Assembly: GCF_039530225.1 (NCBI RefSeq)
Contig: NZ_BAAAOH010000001.1
Span: 2,108,001 to 2,172,000 of the forward strand
DNA: 64,000 bases
Source: Microbacterium pumilum
GTDB lineage: Bacteria; Actinomycetota; Actinomycetes; Actinomycetales; Microbacteriaceae
Direction of reading: 5' to 3'
Under the pieces are notes generated by a model. It did not search any database and was not told the DNA's origin. It saw only the letters and a list, made by a program, of their open reading frames with translations. The position numbers and the translations under genes are program-made. Numbering within the stretch: position 1 is the stretch's first letter; each line of letters begins with the position of its first letter. Positions 11,933 to 20,033 of this stretch are shown piece after piece.

Positions 11933-14079
11933 CCGTCGCGGCCGTCCGGCGCGGCAACAAGGCTGCACCACCGGCCGAACAGGTCGGGGTCGCTCCCGGC
12001 TCCGGGTTCCGGCCCGAGATCCAAGCGCTGCGGGCCATCGCCGTTCTCGGCGTCATCATCTTCCACCTCTGGCCGAACCGGATGACCGGTGGCTACATCG
12101 GCGTGGATGTGTTCTTCGTGATCTCGGGGTTCCTGATCACGGGCCACCTCTTCCGCGAGGCGGATGCCACCGGTCGCGTGAGGATCTCGACGTTCTACGC
12201 GCGTCGCATCCGTCGTCTCCTCCCCGCCGCGATGCTCGTGCTCGCGGTCACCGCGATCTCCGTCACCGTTCTCGTGCCGGCGCAGCGCATCGCGGGATTC
12301 CTCACGGAGGTCGCCGCGAGTGCGCTGTACGTGGAGAACTGGGTGCTCGCGGCGAACGCCGTCGACTACTTCGCCGCAGAGGGCCCTGAGTCACCGGTGC
12401 AGCACTACTGGTCGCTGTCGGTGGAGGAGCAGTTCTACCTGCTCTGGCCCCTCATGGTGATCCTGATCACGCTCGTCGCCACCTCGCGCGGCTGGGCTCG
12501 GCGCCCTGCCATGTTCGCCGGCATCGGCGCCGTCTTCGTGGCGTGCCTGGCGTATTCGGCCGTCGTGACGACGTCGTCACCGCAGGCGGCCTATTTCAAC
12601 ACGTTCGCGCACGCCTGGGAGTTCGCTGCCGGGGGTCTTCTCGCGCTCGCGGCACCGTGGCTGCACCGGGTGGGGTGGGATCGGTTCACGCGTGTCCGGG
12701 CGGCGCTGGCCTGGACCGGCATCATCGTCGTCATCGCCACGATGTTCGCGTTCGACGCCACGACGCCCGTGCCTGGACTCATCGCACTCATTCCCGTCAC
12801 CGGGACGCTCGCGGTCATCGCAGCCGCGACATCCCCCGTCAGGTGGTCTGCGACTCCTGCGCTTGCCTCGCGCCCGGTTCAGTTCGTCGGAGACACCTCC
12901 TACGCGGCGTACCTCTGGCACTGGCCGCTGATCATTCTGCTCCCGTATGCCCTCAGCCGGCCCCTCTCGACCGTCGACAAGGTGGTGATCCTCCTCGCGA
13001 CCTTCCTCCTCGCGTGGGCGACGCGTGCGTTCATCGAGCGTCCTGTCATCGCCAGTGCTCGATGGCGACCAAGACGGGTGAGCTATGGCTTCGCAGTCGG
13101 ATCGGTCGTGGTCGTCCTCGCACTGTGCATCGTTCCCAGCCTGGTCATCGAGAAGGAATCGGCTGCGGCGCAGGACACCGTGACGCAGTCGATCCACGAG
13201 GCGAAGTCGTGCGTCGGCGCGGAGGCGATGACGCACATCGCCGATTGCGCGGATGCCTTCGAGATTCAGTCCGACCTCGCGGTGAGCGAGACGGACTACG
13301 AGACCGTCGCGGCAGATGTCGTGACGCGTGCAGGCGGATCGGCCGGATGTGAGGATGAGGCGTTCGGCTCCCGGGAATGCTCGTTCGCACCGCAGGATTC
13401 GAGCGACGTCGACGTGGTGCTTGTCGGCGACTCGCATGCCGAGCATCTGCTTCCGGCGCTGGCGTACCAGTCGACGGTCCGCGATTGGAACGTCCGCAGC
13501 ATCACGAAGCGCTCCTGTCCTTTCGTGGTCGACGACTGGCGTGCGCAGGGCGACGCCGAGTACAAGCAGAACGACGCGGACTGCATCGACTGGCGCGCCG
13601 CGACGGTGGCCGAGCTCCAGGCTGACCCCGACGTCGACGTCATCGTGACGACGGATTACGCGCATCGCGTCGGAATGAACGCCGATGCCGTGGCGCGCGC
13701 CGATCTCGCCGGCGCCTTCGCACGTACGTGGGCGGCGCTCGAGGCCGGCGGAAAACAGGTGGTCGTCGTAGGTGATACTCCGGTGGCGAAGAGCAACAAG
13801 ATGAGCGAGTGCCTCGCGGATGCCGACAGCGCGATCGAGTGCGGATCGTCCCGCGACGCTGCTCTCGTGCCGGATCCGCTTGCCGACTCGGTGGCCGCCG
13901 ACGGAGCCGGCGATGCGACGCTACTCGACCTCACATCCGGATTCTGCGACGCGGACCGCTGCTACGCGGTGGTCGGCGGCATTGCCGTCTACCAGGACAG
14001 CCACCACATCACACCGGCGTTCTCGCTGAGCCTCGCGCCGCGGTTCACGGATGCGATCGAGTCCGCACTCACGCATTGA
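11929..14079 (+). CDS. OafA-like membrane O-acyltransferase with C-terminal SGNH domain (3 of 3)
   Basis: Largest of the three acyltransferases here, 716 residues. The membrane domain begins with IQALRAIAVLGVIIFHLWP and has a standard SLSVEEQFYLLWP. The SGNH domain has GDSH at residues 500-503 and DSHH at 690-693. Its SGNH half is clearly diverged from the other two paralogues (region following GDSH is AEHLLPAL rather than the NSLVGAY type), suggesting a different acyl acceptor. It is coupled to the polyprenyl GT2 by an ATGA overlap. The acyl group and target glycan are unknown. Confidence 0.92.
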   Translation: MTVAAVRRGNKAAPPAEQVGVAPGSGFRPEIQALRAIAVLGVIIFHLWPNRMTGGYIGVDVFFVISGFLITGHLFREADATGRVRISTFYARRIRRLLPAAMLVLAVTAISVTVLVPAQRIAGFLTEVAASALYVENWVLAANAVDYFAAEGPESPVQHYWSLSVEEQFYLLWPLMVILITLVATSRGWARRPAMFAGIGAVFVACLAYSAVVTTSSPQAAYFNTFAHAWEFAAGGLLALAAPWLHRVGWDRFTRVRAALAWTGIIVVIATMFAFDATTPVPGLIALIPVTGTLAVIAAATSPVRWSATPALASRPVQFVGDTSYAAYLWHWPLIILLPYALSRPLSTVDKVVILLATFLLAWATRAFIERPVIASARWRPRRVSYGFAVGSVVVVLALCIVPSLVIEKESAAAQDTVTQSIHEAKSCVGAEAMTHIADCADAFEIQSDLAVSETDYETVAADVVTRAGGSAGCEDEAFGSRECSFAPQDSSDVDVVLVGDSHAEHLLPALAYQSTVRDWNVRSITKRSCPFVVDDWRAQGDAEYKQNDADCIDWRAATVAELQADPDVDVIVTTDYAHRVGMNADAVARADLAGAFARTWAALEAGGKQVVVVGDTPVAKSNKMSECLADADSAIECGSSRDAALVPDPLADSVAADGAGDATLLDLTSGFCDADRCYAVVGGIAVYQDSHHITPAFSLSLAPRFTDAIESALTH

Positions 14080-14122
14080 GCATCCACTAGTGCGGCGGGG
14101 CGTTCGCCGAATCGCGACAGAG

Positions 14123-14128
14123 TAATGT
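14123..14128 (+). promoter_or_regulatory. Candidate leaderless -10 element
   Basis: TAATGT ends seven bases before the GTG at 14136, matching leaderless spacing. It would start the two-gene HTTM-like operon. Confidence 0.45.
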
Positions 14129-14135
14129 CGCTCGG

Positions 14136-14735
14136 GTGGAAAGCACAGCTGTCACCCCGGAGCTCGTCATCCGCGCAGGGCTGGAGTGCTTGTTCCTGCT
14201 GGCGGTCTTCGCCGGCCTCCTGTTCTTCACCGACTTCCGCAAGCGCCTGTTCGGACTCGGCGCGGCGGCTCTCGTCGTGCTGTATGTGTTCGTAGGGGCA
14301 TGGTTCGTCGTGCAGATGGTGGACCGGTGGCAGTACGACTATCCCCAGAAGACCTCCTACATCCCGCTGACGCGATTCGCGATGTATCAGGCGCAGCTGC
14401 GCGATTCCGTCGAGGAGACCTACGCCTGGCAGGCGACACTGTCCGACGGCACCCAGCGCGAGGTCAACATCGCGAAGGAATTCGACGCGATCGGACTGCC
14501 GCCGCTCTCGACGCGGATGCGGGTCCTCCTGAACTGGATGGAGGAACCCGCCGGCTCGGAGAATCACCAGCGGGCGGAAGAGGAACTCACCCTCTATGCG
14601 ACAGGTCTGCTGCGCGCTCTGGAAGAGGACGGAGTCGACGCGAGCGAACTCGGCTTCTATCGAGTCACCGGCAGCCCGGGTGACGTGACCGCCGACCCGC
14701 TCATCACCTGGGACACCGCGGAGCTGAGCCGATGA
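14136..14735 (+). CDS. Hypothetical membrane protein paired with HTTM-like protein
   Basis: No function recognised. The 199-residue protein has two hydrophobic segments close together near the N-terminus (about residues 10-29 and 34-53), then a soluble, acidic domain of about 140 residues that includes YIPLTRFAMYQAQL. Many HTTM-domain genes have a small membrane partner encoded next to them, and this gene overlaps the start of the HTTM-like gene by ATGA, so the products probably act together. The GTG start is favoured because homology-like structure and a TAATGT element both fit it. Confidence 0.7.
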   Translation: MESTAVTPELVIRAGLECLFLLAVFAGLLFFTDFRKRLFGLGAAALVVLYVFVGAWFVVQMVDRWQYDYPQKTSYIPLTRFAMYQAQLRDSVEETYAWQATLSDGTQREVNIAKEFDAIGLPPLSTRMRVLLNWMEEPAGSENHQRAEEELTLYATGLLRALEEDGVDASELGFYRVTGSPGDVTADPLITWDTAELSR

Positions 14736-15964
14736 CCCTGCGCGTGCGGCTTCACCAGCGCGTCACAGCCGAGTCGCTGGGGCTCGCCCGCATCCTGATC
14801 TTCGGAATCTGGATCTACTACGTGCTGGTCGATCCGATCCAGCGCCTGGCGCTGCTGCCGATCGAGCTGTTCCATCCGTTCGGGGTCTTCCGTGCCCTGC
14901 CGGACTGGTTCTGGTCCGCTGTGGTCACTCCTACGGGTCTGCTCGGTCTCACTCTGGTCTGCCTCGTGCTCTTCGTGTGGGCGGGGCTCGGCCTGCGCGG
15001 TGCGCGATTCGTGACCGCGCTCGCCGTCATCGCGGCACTGACGTACCTGCAGGTCAAGAAGGGATTCGGCGGCCACTTCGACCACCGCGAGCTGACCCTC
15101 CTGTATGTCACCGCTGCCCTGCTGCTCACTCCCGCATGGGATGCGTTCGCGGTCAGTCGTGCGCGCCGTGCGGGCACCCGGCGACCTGACGTCTATCGCT
15201 CATCCCTGCTCGTCCTGTGCTTCGTCGTCATCCTGCAGTACCTCTTCATCGGCACCGCGCGACTGTTCATCGGTGGACCAGGCGTCTTTCTGGGCGGAAC
15301 CCTGCAGAACTGGGTGGAGAACCGGAATCTCAGACCCAACCCTTTCGGATTCGACCTCGGCACGTACTTTCTCGGCTCGTTCTGGGCTGTTCCGCTCGAT
15401 CTGCTGTTCCTGGGCGGCACGATCCTCGAGATCACTGCGATCGTCCTGCTGTTCCTGCCCCCCGGGTGGATCAAGCTCCTGTTCGTCGTGGGATTCGCGG
15501 TCTTCCACACCTCGATCTTCCTGCTCATGAACGTGGCGTTCCCCGAGAATGTCGTCCTCCTGCTGCTGTTCTTCGACCTCGCAGCCCCGCTGCGCCGGAT
15601 GAGGAGCGGCCATCAGGCCGGCGGATCGGCGGTCTTCGATCCGGCCAACCCTGCGGCGTCGGCATTCGTCGCCCAGGTGCGCGCCGCCACGGTCGGAGTC
15701 GCCTACTCCGCCAGGTCGGGCGCGGAAGGCGGACTGGAGTTCAGAGCGGATGCCGCGGGCGAATCGGCGACCTCGCCGAACGTGGTGGACGGTGAGAGGG
15801 CCCGCACGGAACTGCTCTTCCGTCGTCGTGGCTGGCTGGGGATCGCGTGGCTGCGGGAGCATGTGTTCCATCGATCCGGGGCAATCAAGCCAGACCGGAC
15901 GGGACTCGGGAGATGGCTCTTCGGACCGGTCTCGCACGCAGAGATGCCCGCTTCGCAAGAGTGA
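14732..15964 (+). CDS. HTTM-like polytopic membrane protein
   Basis: Integral membrane protein of 410 residues with about seven hydrophobic segments in the first 290 residues and a soluble tail of about 110 residues. A histidine-rich loop (GGHFDHRELTLLY) lies between membrane segments, as in HTTM proteins related to vitamin K-dependent gamma-carboxylase. The first helix begins RVTAESLGLARILIFG, the usual entry of that family. The biochemical role of bacterial HTTM proteins is largely unknown. It is translationally coupled to the 199-residue protein upstream and sits inside the glycopolymer locus. The family call is tentative. Confidence 0.6.
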   Translation: MTLRVRLHQRVTAESLGLARILIFGIWIYYVLVDPIQRLALLPIELFHPFGVFRALPDWFWSAVVTPTGLLGLTLVCLVLFVWAGLGLRGARFVTALAVIAALTYLQVKKGFGGHFDHRELTLLYVTAALLLTPAWDAFAVSRARRAGTRRPDVYRSSLLVLCFVVILQYLFIGTARLFIGGPGVFLGGTLQNWVENRNLRPNPFGFDLGTYFLGSFWAVPLDLLFLGGTILEITAIVLLFLPPGWIKLLFVVGFAVFHTSIFLLMNVAFPENVVLLLLFFDLAAPLRRMRSGHQAGGSAVFDPANPAASAFVAQVRAATVGVAYSARSGAEGGLEFRADAAGESATSPNVVDGERARTELLFRRRGWLGIAWLREHVFHRSGAIKPDRTGLGRWLFGPVSHAEMPASQE

Positions 15965-15980
15965 TCTCGCCGGGTCGCGA

Positions 15981-17429
15981 CTATTCGATGCCGAGTTCGG
16001 GCATTCCGAGGCCGAACGTGTTTCGAAGCGCGGACCTCGCCGCGTGGAGCCCCACCATCCCGTGCACTCCGGTGCCAGGCGGCGTCGATGAGGAGCACAG
16101 ATAGACGCCCTTCGCGGGCGTTCGCCAGGGATCGTTCGAGAGCACGGGGCGACGGATGAGCTGGGGCAGCGTGATCGCGCCGGCCGAGATGTCGCCGCCG
16201 ATGTAGTTGGGGTTGTACTCGGCGAGCTGCGCAGCCGAAACCGCATGCGAGGCGAGGATCGTGTCGCGAAAGCCGGGTGCGAATCGCTCGACCTGCCGGG
16301 TGACCATCTCAGTCGGGTCGACCGTCGAACCGGCGGGGACGTGTGCGTATGCCCAGAGGACGTGCCGTCCGTCTGGTGCGCGCGTGGGATCGACGATCGT
16401 GGGCTGCGAAGCGAGCACGTAGGGGGACGGCGCGTGGCGACCGGCGGCGACCTCGGCCTCGGCTGCGGCCAGCTCGGCCCGCGTACCGCCGAGATGGAAA
16501 GTGGGCGCCGAGCGCATCTCATCGTTCGCCCACGGCACCGGATCGGACAGCGCGAAGTCGACCTTCGCAACAGCGTCTCCGTAGCGGAATCGTTCCATCG
16601 CGCGCCGGTATCCCCTGGGGAGGCGCTTGCCGACGAGCTTCACCAGGGCGCGCGGTGTGACATCCAGCAGGTGGGCACGGGCGGAGGGCAGCGCATCGAG
16701 ATCGTCGACGTCGACGCCGGTGTGGATCTTCCCGCCGTGCTGGCGGATGTCCTCGGCCATCGCATCGACGATCGATTGGCTGCCGCCGACGGGAATCGGC
16801 CAACCTCGGGCGTGCGCGTGCGCACCGAGCACAAGACCAACCCCCGCCGCCGCGAGGCTCGGCATCCTGCCGATCGAGTGCGCATTGACGCCCGCGATCA
16901 TCGCTCGCGCCACGTCTCCGCGGAAGCGGAGCGACCACGCCGGCGTGCCGACCTCGAGCGCGCGCAGTCCGAACCGCAGTGCCGTCGCCGGGTGGCGGGG
17001 CACCCGGAGCAGGGTGGAGCCGGTGAACTCCGTGACGGCGTCGATGCGAGCGGCCAGTGGCGAGAACAGGCTGCGCCACCACCGGCCGTCCGAGCCGAGT
17101 CCCGCGACGGTGCGATCGATGTCGTGATACGCAATGCCGGCCAGGCCGCCTTCGAGCGGGTGTGCGTACGAGATCTCCGGAGTGCAGAACGGGATGCGCT
17201 GTGCGAGCTGGAAGTCCCTGAAGAATGGGGATGCCGCCCCCATGGGGTGCACGGCGGAGCAGATATCGTGCCGGAATCCGGGGAGGGTGATCTCGGCTGT
17301 GCGAGCGCCGCCGCCGATCGTCTCCGCGCGCTCGAACACCTCGACGGACAGCCCCGCCCTGGCGAGCACGACGGCCGCGGCGAGGCCGTTGGGCCCCGCG
17401 CCGACGACGACCGCGTCGACGGCTGTCAT
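15981..17429 (-). CDS. FAD-dependent oxidoreductase, phytoene-desaturase-like
   Basis: Flavoprotein of 482 residues in the amine oxidase/phytoene dehydrogenase superfamily. The FAD-binding GAGPNGLAAAVVLARAG motif is near the N-terminus and is followed by the E-R loop FERAETIGGGARTAE. The C-terminus has the second FAD contact, GVHGMVGLHAA. No phytoene synthase or other carotenoid gene is in the window, so its substrate is open; members of this actinobacterial branch are usually annotated only as NAD(P)/FAD-dependent oxidoreductases. The ATG at 17429 is chosen from the start of the Rossmann fold, although no good ribosome site precedes it. The gene converges on the HTTM-like gene with 16 bases between. 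Confidence 0.85.
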   Translation of the reverse strand: MTAVDAVVVGAGPNGLAAAVVLARAGLSVEVFERAETIGGGARTAEITLPGFRHDICSAVHPMGAASPFFRDFQLAQRIPFCTPEISYAHPLEGGLAGIAYHDIDRTVAGLGSDGRWWRSLFSPLAARIDAVTEFTGSTLLRVPRHPATALRFGLRALEVGTPAWSLRFRGDVARAMIAGVNAHSIGRMPSLAAAGVGLVLGAHAHARGWPIPVGGSQSIVDAMAEDIRQHGGKIHTGVDVDDLDALPSARAHLLDVTPRALVKLVGKRLPRGYRRAMERFRYGDAVAKVDFALSDPVPWANDEMRSAPTFHLGGTRAELAAAEAEVAAGRHAPSPYVLASQPTIVDPTRAPDGRHVLWAYAHVPAGSTVDPTEMVTRQVERFAPGFRDTILASHAVSAAQLAEYNPNYIGGDISAGAITLPQLIRRPVLSNDPWRTPAKGVYLCSSSTPPGTGVHGMVGLHAARSALRNTFGLGMPELGIE

Positions 17430-17727
17430 CGTGCCCGTCGCCGTGAGAGGCGGCACGTCGGAGTGATCTGCCGCGACAGGGCTCGGGTGTGGCTGTGCAC
17501 CATCCCAATGTAGCCGGGGGCGTACACGGCGGTGACGGCCCGGTCGGCGCACCATCAGGGTCGGTGCGATAGGCTGACGCGGGCTCCGCGCCCGATCCTC
17601 CTCATCCGCCTCACCCCCATCTCGACCTCCGGAGGGGTCGACACGTGCATGCCTTCAGCAGCCCTGCAGACCGCGCTACGGCCCGGGTCTCCGCTCCGCC
17701 CCCCACGACCACGGCGGGCGCACCGCG
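17430..17727. promoter_or_regulatory. Divergent promoter region, 298 bases
   Basis: No gene is seen here. Minus-strand TACATT (17513-17508) could serve the oxidoreductase, with a leader of about 70 bases. Plus-strand TAGGCT (17570-17575) could serve the flippase operon, with a leader of about 145 bases. Nothing else is recognised in the leader. Confidence 0.35.
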
Positions 17728-18792
17728 ATGACGGATGAGGACCCCACCCCCGAGGAGCAGCCGCTGCCCGAGGGAGCGCTCCCCGCCGATGGAGCAACGC
17801 CTTCCGACGGCGAGCCGGAACTCGACCCGCGGAAGGCCGCCCGCCGCCGCCGCAGGCGATTGCTGCGCTGGGCGGCCACGATCCTGGTCGTCGGAATCGT
17901 CGGCTTCTTCTTCGCGGTCTCGCTCGCGAACAACTGGGCGCAGGTTGTCGAGGAGGACATCAGCTTCAATCCGCTGTGGATTCTCACAACTGTTCTGTTC
18001 ATCGTCGCGGTCCCCGTCACGGGCCTGCTGTGGGGGCGCATCGTCACCGTCCTCCAGTCGGACGTGCACGTCGCAGCGCGCGAATCGATCGCAGTGCAGT
18101 GCGCGTCGTGGATCCTCAAGTACGTGCCTGGACAGGTCGGCTCGGTCGTCAACAAGACGGTCTGGGCAGGCAAGAAGGGGATCAGCCGCACCCTCGTCGT
18201 CATCAGCTTCATCTACGAGAACGTCTTCCTCCAGCTCGCCTCCCTGGTCCCGGGTTCGATCATCCTGCTCATCAGCCTCGGCCCCGAGATCTTCGGCCAG
18301 AACATCACGCTGCTCCTCCTGCCCGTGCTGGCGATCGTGCCGTTCGCGCTCATCTCCTGGAAGCCGTTCTTCCATCGGATCGTCGATGCTCCCGCCCGGC
18401 GCGTGCTCAAGCGTCCGATCCCTGCTGAGTACTTCCTGAGCACGCCGCAGACTCTGCGATCATCGGGGGAGTTCGTCCTTCCCCGGGCGATAAACGCCGT
18501 CGGATTCGTCATCCTCGCCGCCACGATCGTGCCCATCTCTCCCGCGGAGTGGCTGCCTTTCGCGGCGGCGTACATGCTCGCCGGCGCGATCGGCATCCTG
18601 GCCTTCTTCGTTCCGAGCGGACTCGGAGTCCGCGAGGCCGTGATCGTCTTGATCCTCAGCCAGTACATCGAGGTGCCGCAGGCGATCATCATCAGTCTTC
18701 TCGCCCGACTGCTGGCGACGATCGCCGACGGCGGCGTCGCGTTGATCTACGTCGGCCTGCGCCGAACCATTTCTAAGGAGATCCGCCCGTGA
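17728..18792 (+). CDS. Flippase-like integral membrane protein (UPF0104/LPG-synthase TM type)
   Basis: Polytopic protein of 354 residues related to the membrane domain of lysylphosphatidylglycerol synthases. A Pro/Glu-rich cytoplasmic N-terminus of about 45 residues ends in a basic stretch (KAARRRRRR), followed by about eight membrane segments. The family motif WILKYVPGQVGS and the late FVPSGLGVREA motif are both present. Related proteins are often found in polysaccharide loci and are thought to help move lipid-linked intermediates. Its stop overlaps the GTG of the pyruvyltransferase-like gene. A transport role is inference from family and neighbours. Confidence 0.8.
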   Translation: MTDEDPTPEEQPLPEGALPADGATPSDGEPELDPRKAARRRRRRLLRWAATILVVGIVGFFFAVSLANNWAQVVEEDISFNPLWILTTVLFIVAVPVTGLLWGRIVTVLQSDVHVAARESIAVQCASWILKYVPGQVGSVVNKTVWAGKKGISRTLVVISFIYENVFLQLASLVPGSIILLISLGPEIFGQNITLLLLPVLAIVPFALISWKPFFHRIVDAPARRVLKRPIPAEYFLSTPQTLRSSGEFVLPRAINAVGFVILAATIVPISPAEWLPFAAAYMLAGAIGILAFFVPSGLGVREAVIVLILSQYIEVPQAIIISLLARLLATIADGGVALIYVGLRRTISKEIRP

Positions 18793-20033
18793 CCGCCTAC
18801 CACGTCACGATCATCGGCTCAGCGCTTTCAGGCAACAAGGGCGCCGCCGCAATGCTCGAAAGCGCCGTGCAGACGCTCGACGAGCGGCTCGGTGCCGGCA
18901 ACGTGCGGTATTCCCTGCTCAGCATGTATCCGGCCGAAGACCGTGCCCAGAACCCCTATCCGCACGTCGAGGTCATTCCGGCTTCGCCCCGGCAGCTCGG
19001 CGTGACCATCAATCTGCTTGCGCTGCTGTACCGGCTGCTGCCGCCGCTGCGGAGTCTCCTGCGGCGCCGGTCCCGCGCGGTGGGCGCGCTCGCCACATCG
19101 CAGGTGCTCCTCGACCAGGGTGGGATCACGTTCACCGACGGGCGTGAGAAGTTCCTGCTGTACAACGTGGCATCCATCCTTCCCGCGTTCTTCACGGGCA
19201 CGCCGGTCTTCAAATGCGCGCAGGCGATCGGCCCGTTCCACAATCCCGTGAACCGTCGCGCCGCGCTCATGTTCCTCCCGCGGGTCGACACGATCGTCAC
19301 TCGCGGACGGATCACCCATGACTTCGCGACGGGGCTTGGTTTGACGAACATCGTCGCGGGCGCCGACTACGCGTTCTCGCTGCAGCTCGACGGCACGGAG
19401 ATCACAGCCCTGGCATCGATGTACGATCTGTCCTTCTTCGACGGCGGCGCCGTCGTGGGGGTGTGCCCGAGCGTCGTCCTGCAGAAGAAGGTCGATGCAC
19501 GGGGCGGCGACTACGTCGGTCAGATGGTCGCCTTCATCGACGCGTTGACCGCCGACGGCCGGAAAGTGCTCCTTCTGCCCCACAGCGTGCGGACGGGTAC
19601 CGACAAGGTTCACAACAACGATCTGCCGCTCTGCCGTGAGATCCATGCTCGACTCTCGCGTGCGAAGGACGTGCTCTTCGTCGATCGTGAGCTGTCGTCG
19701 CAGCAGCTTCGCGCTCTGATCGGACTCTGCGGCACGTTCGTGGCCAGCCGATTCCATGCGATGGTCTCTTCGCTGTCGATGGCGGTGCCCACGCTCGTGA
19801 TCGGGTGGAGCCACAAGTACCGCGAAGTGCTCGAGATGTTCGGAAGCGAGGAGTGGGCGTTCGGGCATGACAAGCTGACCCCGGCATTCCTTCTCGAGCG
19901 GTTCGGCGACCTCGAGCTGCGCCAGGCAGAGGTGAAGTCCCAGCTGCTCGAGCGGCTGCCGGATGTGCGTCGCACCTCCGTCGCTCAGGCCGATCTCATC
20001 GCCGAGCTCGTGCTGCGCAGAGCCGCCGCGTGA
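18789..20033 (+). CDS. Polysaccharide pyruvyl transferase family protein (1 of 2)
   Basis: CsaB-type GT-B-like enzyme of 414 residues expected to transfer pyruvate from phosphoenolpyruvate to a sugar, giving an acidic ketal. The N-terminal VTIIGSALSGNKGAAAML fits the family start, and the C-terminal half has ASRFHAMVSSLSMAVPTLVIGWSHKY, the conserved S/H-R-x-H region. GTG at 18789 overlaps the flippase stop (GTGA), and the stop overlaps the next GTG in the same way. Pyruvylation would add negative charge to the surface polymer. Some family members have unrelated functions, so the reaction is probable rather than certain. Confidence 0.85.
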   Translation: MTAYHVTIIGSALSGNKGAAAMLESAVQTLDERLGAGNVRYSLLSMYPAEDRAQNPYPHVEVIPASPRQLGVTINLLALLYRLLPPLRSLLRRRSRAVGALATSQVLLDQGGITFTDGREKFLLYNVASILPAFFTGTPVFKCAQAIGPFHNPVNRRAALMFLPRVDTIVTRGRITHDFATGLGLTNIVAGADYAFSLQLDGTEITALASMYDLSFFDGGAVVGVCPSVVLQKKVDARGGDYVGQMVAFIDALTADGRKVLLLPHSVRTGTDKVHNNDLPLCREIHARLSRAKDVLFVDRELSSQQLRALIGLCGTFVASRFHAMVSSLSMAVPTLVIGWSHKYREVLEMFGSEEWAFGHDKLTPAFLLERFGDLELRQAEVKSQLLERLPDVRRTSVAQADLIAELVLRRAAA

